From Ochromonas danica (Eukaryota; Sar; Chrysophyceae; Chromulinales; Chromulinaceae): a stretch of 64,000 nt of DNA. The notes under the pieces are model-generated. The model did not search any database. It saw nothing but the letters and a program-made list of their open reading frames with translations, and was not told the origin of the DNA. Position 1 is the stretch's first letter. The number at the start of each line of letters is the position of its first letter. The stretch is from assembly GCA_015146655.1 (NCBI GenBank), contig VKHL01000003.1, positions 1 to 64,000 on the forward strand, read 5' to 3'. The translations under genes were made by a program, and so were the position numbers. Shown here in pieces: positions 46,501 to 57,264 of the stretch.

Positions 46501-49500
46501 CCCATAAAGAGTAATGATGGCTGCCTTATTAAGTCCAGTGCCTTGCACGGGAGGGTCGACGTCTTTGTAGACGAAAACTTCTCTGGGCTCAATATTGACA
46601 ATGGCATCAAGGTCCAGATTTCGAACATCCGTCAAGCCTTCCCATTCAATTTTTCCCACATTTGGGCGGAAAACCGTAAAGCTACGAACTCTTGACAAAT
46701 CAGCACTGCTCATTTTCTTCAAAACTTGAATATCTGGGGAAGTGAAATATCCCACACGCTCCAACTTTGGTGCCACATCTTTAATAACATCGAGCTGGCT
46801 CTCTTCTAAGCGATCTAAATCTTGCTGTTGATCCAACCGATCCGCTGTGATGGACAGATCATCGTCATTAACTTGATGAGATTGGGACGAAGCAGTCTTA
46901 ATAGGCACAGTTGGCGTCGAGGAAACGATTGGTGTGAGTCCCGTTGCATCTTCCACTATGCGGTTGTTGAGACCGTCATACGACCTGTTTACACCCTCTC
47001 TAAGAGGTGTTTGAAGAGCTGGATGATGGGAAGGCGGCAAGGGAAGGTCGTCAAAAGGAGCTGGACTAGACATCGAAGAGACTACCAGAGACTTTGCACT
47101 TCTCATGACGGGAAACGATGAAGGACTAATTGACGACAAAACTTGATCATTGTCCTTTGACCCATTGGTGAACTTCTTGTCCATACTTAAACTGCTACTA
47201 AGCATGGGTTTCTTTATCCCTCTCGGCAAGAGTTTAGTGGGCGGAGCAGCAGATTTAGAAGAAGCGATATTAGATGCACCAAAGCCAGCAAAAGAACGAG
47301 TGGGCGCGACGCTCTCAGACTTTTCCTTCGCTTCCTTCGCAAGTTCATTGGTTTTCTTGGCGAGGAAATCAATCTTTTGATCTATAGAAATGACAGGAGG
47401 AGCTGCCAGTTGAGAAACAGCCGGAGTCTGACCTAAAGCATTTGAGAATCCACCCTGTTGTATTGTTTGATTCATTCCACCTCCTAGCGCACCGTTATTA
47501 AGAGAAAAGGATGGCATTGTGGAGGGAGCAGAGGATAAATTGAAGCCAAACCCACCACCAAAGCCACTTCCTACCGTGGGCGTAGTGGCAGGCGCTGCCG
47601 TCAATGATGTCGTACTACCCAGACCAAATCCCGGCGTGGCAGCGCTTCCAAAGGATAAACCGGTGCCAAAGCTCGGCGCAGGAGTAGTTCCAAAGCCACC
47701 ACCAGCAGGTTTGATGGAGTTGGTAGCAGAAGTAGCACCAAACCCAAAAGAATTTGTCGCAGGTGCACCAAAAGCAGACGTTGGTGCAGAAGCAGGAGTA
47801 CCAAAACCACCAAAAGTCATTCCTCCAGTCGGAGCGGACTGTGTAGTGGTCGAGGTAGATCCGAATCCCGTTGCTGGTTTTCCAAACGAGAAATTTGAAC
47901 CTAACGCACCAAAGGATGGAGTCGACACCGCCGACCCGAAGGCAGAAGTGGGAGCGGCTGTCCCAAAGGTGGTACTCCCAGGCGCAGTACCGAAGCCTCC
48001 GGCAGTAGTCTGAGTGGTTGCACCGAAAGGAGACGCAGTAGAGCCAAACTGCATTCCTTGCGTAGATGGAGTGGCAGAAGCCCCAAATGTTCCGAATGCT
48101 GGGGCTGCACCAGCTCCACCTCCAAAAATATTTGTTGTGGGAGTTGTGGAGGCACCGAAAGCAGAACTTTGCTGGCCAAAAGCTCCTGTCCCAATCGTAG
48201 AGCCAAACCCGCCTCCTGTGGATGCTGTTTTGTTTCCACGACGATAATCTTCTACTCTTAATTCCTCAAAACTTTTCGCACTATAGGGCTGCATACCAGT
48301 AATGACTTGAAGGTTGAAGCTACTAGAAACGCCTTTGACTGTGTCTGTAATCTACAAAGATGTCAAAACACGATTGATGAAGAAGTAAAAGGGTACTATT
48401 TTACCTGTGTTGGTTTGAAAGGTGGATTTCCAGTACCCCCCGCTGCACTTAAGGCGCCACTCTGACCAAAAGCTCCAAATCCAGTGTTTGATGCAGGAGC
48501 AGCTCCAAACATCCCTCCTGCTGAGGGTTGAGAAAGTCCAAAAGCGTTGGAAGTGCTATTATTTTGTAACTGACCAAAAGGTTGCGATCCACCAAAAGCA
48601 CCGGTGGTGGTGGGCTGCGATGCAGCTCCACCAAAAGGGGTGGCGGCAGAAGTTGCTCCAAATAGATTTCCTCCTCCCCCGAAGGGTGTAGAAGCTCCCA
48701 TATTCATAGCTGAGCTAGTTGATTGCCCACCAAACATATTACCCTGAGAAGGAACAGTGGAAGAAGCACCAAATCCGAAAGGAGATGGGTTGGCACCAAA
48801 AGCAGGGGTAGTTGCGGCAGTTCCGAAAGCTGGTTGAGTGGTTCCTGAAACCCCAAAAGTGGGCTGAGAAGTTGCTGTTGCTCCAAATGCAGATTGATTA
48901 GTTCCAAATGTGGAACCAAGACCACTTCCAAGTGTGTTCATATTAGTCGCAGTCGCCCCAAAAGGTGTGGAAGTTGATCCGAAGGCAGGCTTTTGAGCAG
49001 CAGTGTTTTGCCCACCAAAACCAAAGCCAACCCCTCCACCAAACGTATTTTGCGGTGCTGATGTATTAGTAGATAGGAATCCATTGTTAGTGGTAGGCGT
49101 TGAGCCTTGCCATCCAGTCAAAGTGTTTGTGGTTGGCGCCCCAAAGGCTGGTTTGGCCCCAAAAGCGTTATTTGCTGTTCCAAACTGGCTTGTAGAAGTA
49201 CCAAAGCTACCCATGGTGGTTGCTATTGGAGGATAAAGATAAAGTGAGAAGTATTCCGATCAGCACAAGGAGCACGGAGGGCTGTCTACCTGCAGGCGCG
49301 GCAAAAGGAGAAGCAGTTGACACTGCACCAAAAGCAGGTGCAGATGAAGCAGGAGGTGAAAATCCTCCAAAAGCTGGTTTAGCAGCATTGCTTTGAAATG
49401 CACTTGTCCCAAGCGAACTCCCTCCAAAAGGTGAGGAAGTCGTTGCGCTATTCACACCCAAGCCAAAAGGCTGAGTCTAACATGGGCAAAAATCCAAAAA

Positions 49501-49578
49501 TCAAAAACTCACAAAGCAAGAAGATATTTAGATATACTATACCTTTGCTGCAGATCCAAAAGGGGACGAGAACGACAT
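43503..49578 (-). CDS. NUP98: NUP98-NUP96 nucleoporin precursor
   Basis: Five exons, 49578-49543, 49476-49290, 49222-48405, 48351-45213 and 45109-43503, join in phase to 1928 residues. Residues 1 to about 700 are FG-repeat sequence, mostly FGxx with F-G-A and S-F-G units and few GLFG, forming the permeability barrier of the nuclear pore. A SFEELRVEDYRRGNK block near 376-390 interrupts the repeats as in other NUP98 proteins. The autoproteolytic domain ends in HFSRYGF, where cleavage is expected between F1011 and S1012, releasing NUP96, a Y-complex scaffold protein. The rest is helical NUP96, ending at 43503. The fused, self-cleaving precursor is the ancestral arrangement in eukaryotes. The FG part has visible internal near-repeats, so its length may vary between strains. 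Confidence 0.94.
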
Positions 49579-49890
49579 CTCGATGCTTGCTTTTGCTTTC
49601 TCTTTCTCTTCTTTTTGTGCGACCCGAGCCTCTCAGCCAAACCTTGGACCTCTCAACCAACCCTTCATCCACCCAAACTGCCAGACGGCTAAAAGCCAGA
49701 TTTTTCAAAATCTGGTCTAGCCCGAGCGGACTAGCCTATTTATCGGGAAAATTCCAATTTTGTTCATTACATATTAAGGGACATACGCTCGGATATGATA
49801 AACTGACACTAATCTAACGCCAACGTAGAAACTCGGCTGAGGTTTTCTCCACAGCAATACAAACTAACGCAATTCAAGATCATTTTGATC
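49579..49890. other. Gap between NUP98 promoter and seven-pass protein gene
   Basis: This 312-bp gap should contain the NUP98 promoter and the 3' untranslated region of the seven-pass membrane protein gene. Nothing else is seen. Confidence 0.45.
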
Positions 49891-50946
49891 TCATTCATCT
49901 CTCATCTTCATTTGATGACTATCAGTACATGAAGCTATACTGGTCAATGATCTTGCACGAAAAGATTCTTCATCTTCATTAACTCCCCAAAGACTTCGCT
50001 GAGAAAGCGAGCAGCTATCATCAAATGTGTCGTCTTCTTCATCTCCGTTCTCTTCCAACAGCGGGATGACTTCTTCGCTCGGAGAGCGAGGCCAACAAAG
50101 TGCGTGCTTTAGAACTCGTAACGCCTTTGGTTGCATGTTTAGAAAGACAATTAAGTAACCCACAGATGCAATGGGCATGGAGATTGCCATCGTGCATTGA
50201 GCTGCAAAGGCCCAGCTAGAGGTGTGCTCTGGACTGAAATTGTAACCCCGACCAGAGCTGAACGAATACCCATATTGCATCTCATACCAAGCACATCCAC
50301 TTCGACTAATCGCCTGAATAATGGGATAGAAAAAGAGCCGGAAGGACAATTGTTGAATCATGCGTTGGCAATGTGTTTTGCTCTCCTCGTTATTGTGTGA
50401 GCTACGACGAGCTTGCGCAAGAGTAAGGATTGCCAGAAAAAAATTCATTCCGATGGATAGTAATCTTCCATAATAGTATATGCCCAGCACGGAAACATCT
50501 GCCAGCGTCTCGAAGCCTTTCAGAGTGACGGACAGCAAGAAGAGAAGGGCGTCCAGACAGGCCAGACTTAAGGTAAGACCCAGAATATGAGGGAAGAACC
50601 GAAATATGGGAAAAGATCTTCGATAAAGGATGACGTAATACGCCACGGCAGCTATGACGTTGCTCATAAGGGAGCTGGAAATACCGCCTATGATCTGTGC
50701 GACATTAGAGGTGATGCTAATGGCTGGGACGTGGACATCTACAACTGCTGAGTAAAATGAAACGTCATAGATGGTTTGAAAGATTGTCATTGTGGTTATG
50801 AGAACAACGTGACCGCTCCAATGATTGACTTTGATGATCAGCCAGAGCATGAGCACCGAAGCTGCCGTGCTGAATATGGAGGCAGAAAGAGCCATCCATG
50901 CAAAATATTGACTATGCGCGGACCCACTTGTTAAAGGAGACGACAT
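49891..50946 (-). CDS. Seven-pass membrane protein, GPCR-like
   Basis: A single exon encodes 351 residues. Seven hydrophobic helices are visible at about 14-37, 45-68, 85-108, 116-140, 152-176, 196-216 and 244-268, with a short N-terminus and a long polar C-terminal tail (about 270-351) rich in Glu, Asp and Ser. This layout is that of a G-protein-coupled receptor with a phosphorylatable tail, and in length and spacing it recalls cAMP-receptor-like or secretin-like receptors of protists. I see no diagnostic motif such as DRY or NPxxY, so the class is open and a non-receptor seven-pass protein is possible. It diverges from the VTC1 gene over 173 bp. Confidence 0.7.
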   Translation of the reverse strand: MSSPLTSGSAHSQYFAWMALSASIFSTAASVLMLWLIIKVNHWSGHVVLITTMTIFQTIYDVSFYSAVVDVHVPAISITSNVAQIIGGISSSLMSNVIAAVAYYVILYRRSFPIFRFFPHILGLTLSLACLDALLFLLSVTLKGFETLADVSVLGIYYYGRLLSIGMNFFLAILTLAQARRSSHNNEESKTHCQRMIQQLSFRLFFYPIIQAISRSGCAWYEMQYGYSFSSGRGYNFSPEHTSSWAFAAQCTMAISMPIASVGYLIVFLNMQPKALRVLKHALCWPRSPSEEVIPLLEENGDEEDDTFDDSCSLSQRSLWGVNEDEESFRARSLTSIASCTDSHQMKMRDE

Positions 50947-51119
50947 GAAAACTCATGATCAGTTGGATTTTTGCTCTTCAATCTGGTTCGGAACCAGGAA
51001 CACCAACTGCGGAATGCAAAGTTCCCAATCCTTCCCACGCACCAACACAATAACTCGATCATTCGTTCTCATCCTCTTCACACCCAAACCAACATTCTTT
51101 TACTCTCTTCTTGATAGCA
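50947..51119. promoter_or_regulatory. Short divergent promoter region, seven-pass protein / VTC1
   Basis: Only 173 bp separate the start codons of the minus-strand seven-pass protein gene and the plus-strand VTC1 gene. Both promoters and leaders must share it or overlap the neighbouring gene. No named site is seen. Confidence 0.45.
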
Positions 51120-51965
51120 ATGAAGGCAGATGAAAATACCAAATTGTTAAGTGGCAATGAGCCGAAAAAGTTCTATTTCTTGAACAAGACGGCCAGTCAG
51201 GTAAGACCTCTGCTTGATTATTTCCTCTAATCCTCCGCTAGGCCTGCTCACATTCTCGCTGTCCGTTCAGGAAGGAGAAAATGACAATGGTGCGGGATCA
51301 AACCACAAAGTGGAGATGACTTCTGCTCCGTCAGGTATGGATACTCATAGTTTCTGTTTGCAAGTGAAGAGATGATATCTTGGTGTTGATCTGATAGGGC
51401 TGACCCACACAGAGCATTCCTCTTCTTGGTTTGGCTCTTGGTTTGGCAAAGCTGACCATCCTTATCAATCCATTGAAAACAGCAATGTTGCTAAGCCAAG
51501 AAAGGTACCGGTCAAGGTGGAGCCCAAAGTCTTCTTTGCCAATGAGCGAACCTTCTTGGCGTGGATGCACATGGCCGTCACTCTGGCTTCCATCTCCATC
51601 GCCATCGTTGCGTAAGTCTTTGCTCTTTAATTGCTTTATCTTGATATATATGCTTAGGCTTTGCTGCTCTTGGGTTTAGGTTTGCGGAAGCCAATGAGTG
51701 GTCGCAGCTTTACGGCATCTTGCTGATGCCCGTAGCAATAGCCTTTTGCTTTTACGCACTCTGGATGTTTGTCAAGAGAGCAGGCATGATCAGGCGGAAG
51801 GATCCTGGGCCATGTAAGTTACTCTTTGTTTTTCTAAATATCCCGTTACTCATCACGATCCCTTGAGCAGATGAAGACAGGATGGGTCCCATTGTGCTGG
51901 CAACCCTGCTCGCTCTCTCCATTCTCATGAACTTTGGAGTGAAGATTTACGACTATGCCACGTAG
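51120..51965 (+). CDS. VTC1: VTC1-type vacuolar transporter chaperone (DUF202)
   Basis: Five exons, 51120-51200, 51271-51334, 51398-51611, 51680-51813 and 51871-51965, join in phase to 195 residues. After a polar N-terminus of about 90 residues comes the VTC membrane domain, with family blocks KVFFANERTFLAWMHMAVTL, YGILLMPVAIAFCFYAL, RAGMIRRKDPGPYEDRMGP and three transmembrane helices. In yeast and protists VTC1 is the membrane subunit of the complex that makes polyphosphate and moves it into the vacuole or acidocalcisome, both calcium stores. There is no SPX or catalytic tunnel domain, so this is the small subunit and not VTC4. Confidence 0.92.
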
Positions 51966-52110
51966 AGGTTGTGTGAGGTTGTAATTTGCCGAGATAAATA
52001 AAAAGTAGCGCAATGTGATACGAGAGAACCATGTATTAGCTAACTTACACTGTTTATCACCACTATTACACCAACAAGGAGGAACCACAAAAGCAATAGA
52101 AAGAAAACAA

Positions 52111-55100
52111 TTAGTTAGGAGCGATTTCGTCATCCTCAACAGTATAGTCATCCTCGTCAAGCTTGACACTATCTCTGTCGCTTGACTTGACTTCACTCGT
52201 GGGCACCTCATCGAATGCATTGGGACTAACAGCTGTTGCATTAGTTGGTGTTTCAAGCAACGCTGCATCGTTAAGAAACGATAATGAATCATCTCGCACC
52301 ATAGAAATCTCCATTACTTTGTGGCAAGATACCTCGTCCAGCGTTTTATCTTCAATCTTCGTTGAGGTATCAACCTTGTCGATTATAATCCGATCCTCGT
52401 CTACTTTGACCTCTTCGAAGGAAGCTGTATCCACCTCTTGTTGGTCCAAACAAGCACCTGTACTCTCACGTCCTGCACGGAATGGGTAATTGGATGCTTC
52501 TTCGTCTGGTCTCGTGGGCAATGAGGACGCAATTAGGCCTTCATCTTCTTGTGCGATCTGGGGAGCTTCTTTCTGAGAAACTACAGCCGATGTAACCAAT
52601 TCCCCTTCAATGGGCGGACTCGCTTTTATGGATATTTCTGGAGATTGAATTGTTTGTTCTTCATGTTCGCCGGATCCCGACCTTTCAGTTGCATTATCTT
52701 CTCTGTTTGAATAGTTATGTTGAGGGTCATGCTCTTGCAGCATTATGTCTTCATTCTCTTTCGAGACAACACCGATTTGATCACCATCTGCCTTTTCCAC
52801 CTCGTTTCCAGAACTAACTTCGACTGGAGCTTCCTCGCCGATGATCTTCACACCTGCCGAGGACGCAATTATTCCCATTTCAACATCATGCGCAGTTCCG
52901 ACTTCTTCTTCTTCGTGTGCCAAATGAGGCAAATGCTGCTTGGCCTGCTCGAGGGAAGGCACTGGATCGTGTGTTTCCTTTAGCTCTAACTCCATCACCG
53001 ACGACTTTACACTTTCATTTTCCAGAAGTTCTTCATGTAATTGAGATCCTTGTGTGGAATTTTGGATTCCAAGGACATCATCACGAGGAATAAATGGCTC
53101 TTCAACGTCATCCGCATACGTTTCTTCTTCATAAGCAAGTTCTACCTTATCTACACTATTTGGGGGCTGCAGTGACTGCTCCAATGGAGAAGAAGAAACA
53201 ACGAATTCATCTTGACTATGGTTCTTAACGCTGAGATCTTCCACTTCCTCTTTCACATCATCTACAAAATCATCCTCGTCATAATTTGGTTGTTCTTCTT
53301 GGTTGGGTTTTGGATCCTCGTTCTGGTCAGGAGAAACAGAAGTAGTTCCATGCTTGGTTAGCGTTTCATTTTCCATCTCAAACTCACTAGAATAAGTACC
53401 CAGAGAAGACTTTCCTTCAACATTTGCCTCATAAAATTCATTAGGCTCGGTGATGTTGCTGGAATAAGGCGGATCGCACGGCACTGCGACGTTCTCTTCA
53501 ACAAAACCTTCTTCGGCGTAGTCAGTCTCCCCGTTATTGTCGACAGATACCTCAAATGTCGCCTGGTAAGACATAGGAATAATTTGGAAACTTTCCACAT
53601 GATCGTTCCCTTCTAACTCGAAATCCGTGTTGTAGGATGCAATAGAACCTTTTCCCAGCAGCTCTATGATATGGTCATCGACTACATCGCCATTCTTACT
53701 GTAGTTGTTGTTATTTTTATGTTCTTCTTCAGAGGGGATGGTACTGCTGGGATCTTCAGGGAACTGGTCGACAGATCGTTTCTCATCTTCTCCAGTTGGC
53801 AGGATAGGGATGTTGAGGAAGTGTTCTTCAGCACTGTACGGTCCATCTTTTTCGAAGTCGCTGTAATAGCTGGCAGAGACAGGTTTCTCTTTCTCTTCAA
53901 TCTCTCCTATCTGCTCGTACATATTTTCTTCGTTTGTGATACCTCTCTGTTCTTCGATTTCTGGACCATCTTCGCTTCTAGGACGAATTTCTTCATTAGG
54001 CCGAAATTCAAATGAAACGGGATCGACAGGCGAAGTCGCGTCCCAAGTGCTCACAGTTACCGGTACCAGCACAGGCGTAGATTCAGCCACGGTAGTCTCA
54101 TTAGGGGGTGAATTATCGACAAATATTGACGATTGTTGTGCTTCTTTCGCTGGTAAGGGAAGAACATCAACAGAAGAGCTGACAGTCGGAGACGGCTTCG
54201 CGGAAGCTGGTAAGCCATTCCAGGACTGACTTACGACGGTCTTCTTGACCTTCGTCACGTATTTTGAGGCTGGTTTGCTCTCTGCAACCGTCTTAGACAT
54301 TAATGCATTTTTGCCTTTTGTCTTTGAAGCGGAAGCATCATGAGAAGAAAGAGGACGCTTCGATTGAGTAGCAGACGGAGATAGTCGATTTGACGGGCTG
54401 GATGATTTAGTCGGACTGTTGATTTTAAAGACAAGTTCATCAATCATTTTCTTGCTTATTGTCGCATTCAACTGTCCACTCGATTTGGCCTGAACCTTAA
54501 CTATGTGCTTGACGTTTTCTTTCCACCAATCTATATCAGAAGGCCTAAATCCCAATCTGGCACGATGATTTCCATACTTTTCGATCAGCTCATTCAAGAG
54601 TAGAGACTGCTCGCGCATATTGACATGAATAAGAGCTTCTTTGGACGTTGATGTATCATAGGCTTTAATAACCAACCGCTGGAGTCCATTTTGATTGCCA
54701 TCCTTTTGCGGTTCAACAGCTGCACCATCCGCGTTCACTTCTGGTGAAGTCAAGAGGACTAGGAGCACAGGATTGGGTAGAGCGTTTGTCAAGACCTCGG
54801 TATGAACAGCTTGCAGGCTAAGATCAACCTTTGGTATTGGCGTTTTCACTCTTGTCTTGATCTTCTCTATTTTATTCAACTCTTTTCCTTGATCCAGATC
54901 TGGATCTGGACTCACTTGTTGATCGATTCTTTTGCTCACAGTCTTGATTGGTTCCAGAGCGATTTTCCTTTTTTGTCCTTCTTTACGCTTGATCTGCTTC
55001 TTTAATGCCGACGTAGTAAACTAATTGATGACATTACCGTTGCTGAGGACTCAAAGAAGCACAAATTCAACCAAATATGCCTACCTGTTGCACCCACTTG

Positions 55101-56959
55101 ATTAACTTCATGATTGTCGTGTAAGTCTGCATGGGCCACTGAGCATCTTGCAGGCCATTAGTGGTATCTTCACGAAGAAGTTGCTTTATGATAGGTTGAA
55201 TCGCGATTATTTTGAACTGTTGCAAATCAAAATTATGTTATGAGAGACTTTGTTCAAGTACAAGAAATACTTACAGCCGGAATAGTGAGAGGATCAAGAT
55301 GATTCATGGCTTCACCAAGATTAATCTTCTTAGTCAATCGCAAGAAAGCTTTCCAAGATACATCCATAGGTATCTGGATGTGGACAATAAGTCAGTGTTT
55401 CAACCGTAAACTGGGAAATATCCTCACCTCATTTCCATGTGAAAACAAAATGACACAACACGACGCCGCCAAGACAAGAAATTTTGGAGGGGCAGTGACC
55501 GCAAGAAGTGCTTTAGCATCTAGGCTACCAACAGATTCGATAGAATGAGTACTTTTGGCCAAACTTCCAACACTGCGCTCTTCGACAACTTCATGACCAT
55601 CTTGAACTCGACGATCCAAGTTATCTCGATAAAGCATTTGTTTGGAGGGATTAAGAGCTTGTGTTTCATAATAAGCCATGGTATTACCATTCTCCATAAA
55701 AAGGACACCATCCTCTTCAGATGCAGCAGCAATACCAGGATGAGAGCTCATGCCATAAATATCGTCGGAATCGAGTCGATTTTCCATCCAATGCCCTGTG
55801 AAAACATCATGACCATACTCAAGCGATTGCAATGAGTCAACTTGCATAGAAGCACTCTGCACACGTGAGGGAGGTTCAGAAAGTCCAAGCGAGTAAGAGC
55901 CACTTCCTCGGGACTGCGGATTTTGATAAAAAACCGCCTGATTAGAAGCAGCAGAATCATCACTCGAGCGAAAGCCTCGATCTTTGGGGAAAGAAAATCC
56001 TAAGCCCCATAACAAGAAGCATGAGAGAGTTAAAGCACAAGCAGATCATGTACAGGGATATTACCTTGATCGGACTGGTCTTCAGTTTCTAAGACACTCG
56101 AACCCACCATGACATTTTGACCAACCTTAGTACTTACTGGAGACTTCATAGCAACGTTTTCGTCTTGCGTGATAAATACATCAGAACAATCATTACCACC
56201 ATCTCCGTAAATTTCAATTTCTTGCAACAAAATGCGCTCAGCAAAGCGAAGCCGCAATCGATTTTCAAAGGCAGGGTCATCCACGGATCCATTCATATCC
56301 AATGACGCCCTGTCGTATGGATCCATCCATGTATTAGGGTCTTCCAAATTATTGTTTAGCATGAGAGGGTTGAGATAAAGTTGTTCAGGGGAAAGATTGA
56401 GCGTTTCAATCACAACCGGATTTTTTGCCAAAAAGTCCAGATCATGCGTGATTTTCAAAGTATAGTTCCTTTTCTCCCATTGGAACGCAAGCGGCTGTTC
56501 CGAATCGTTTTGATTCGTGGATTGCTGCCTCCACAGTATAAGCGCCTCGAGATAGTTCAAAGTGCTCTCACGAATCTGAGAGAGCAGCTCCAGCAGGGTA
56601 TTACCATTGATGGTATTCGTCTTCATGGCTTTGTCGCAAATGAATGATAAAGACATGAGCAAACCTTCTCTAATCATAATGGCTTTAACCACTTTGAGCT
56701 CCATGTTCTTATCCGTGCCTTCATGATGTTGGAAGCCAAAGGTGGCATAGATCTTGTCAAACGTGTCCATGGCAACCTTACGCTTTCTTTGAGTCTCATC
56801 AATAATCTTCTGCTTTTCTAAAGGATCGATATAGGAGCGCAGAATGAAATGGCGGATATCAGAAGCCATTTGAGAGGTGCGCTTGTCATCAAGGGGCAGA
56901 TTGACGTTGGCATTCCAAGCCTTTTCTAATCTTTTTAACTTTGGTAAGGAATTACTCAT
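52111..56959 (-). CDS. Unrecognised large protein with acidic, repeated C-terminal half
   Basis: Five exons, 56959-56065, 55999-55428, 55373-55275, 55216-55085 and 55020-52111, join in phase to 1535 residues. Residues 1-300 are helical and look folded. Residues 480-600 are also ordered (LTKKINLGEAMNHLDPLTIP, FKIIAIQPIIKQLL), then a basic stretch and a second ordered block around 620-740 (GFRPSDIDWWKENVKHIVKV). The C-terminal 750 residues are disordered and very acidic. They carry a repeated short motif: SYYSDFEKD, SYNTDFELE and TYSSEFEME, with relatives such as YDEDDFVDD and YEEETYADD. Such Y-x2-DFE motifs recur in centrosomal and ciliary proteins, but that is only a resemblance. I do not recognise the family. 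The start codon faces that of the calcium-channel gene across 305 bp. Confidence 0.8.
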
Positions 56960-57264
56960 CCCACTTACTGAATGAGGTTGATTTTATTAGTTCTACAAAG
57001 TTGATAGCAACAGCGTTCTCAGTATTCCAGTGCTATCCTGATGATAAATTGGATTGGTTGACTGCTCGGTGCTGAGGGAAAACCGAAACGATCGTTGACC
57101 GCCAAGATGTATGCCCCGCGCAAATAGTGCTAGTCCAGTTCAGCCAAATATTGTTGCGGTGCGGTGGACGAAACGGTCGTGGCAAGCAAAATCTGGAAAT
57201 AACTTGTCTATACTTATCCGATTGATTGGGTTGAAATAATAATTAAAATAGGCTATACCAGCAA
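56960..57264. promoter_or_regulatory. Divergent promoter region, acidic protein / calcium channel
   Basis: The start codons of the 1535-residue protein (56959, minus) and the IP3-receptor-type channel (57265, plus) diverge from this 305-bp region, so their promoters lie here and may be co-regulated. No named site is seen. Confidence 0.45.

Noticed and set aside
47519-48250. Long plus-strand frames rich in Pro, Ala and Lys opposite NUP98
   Set aside because: They are the antisense of FG repeats and have the composition expected from that; NUP98 on the minus strand is certain.
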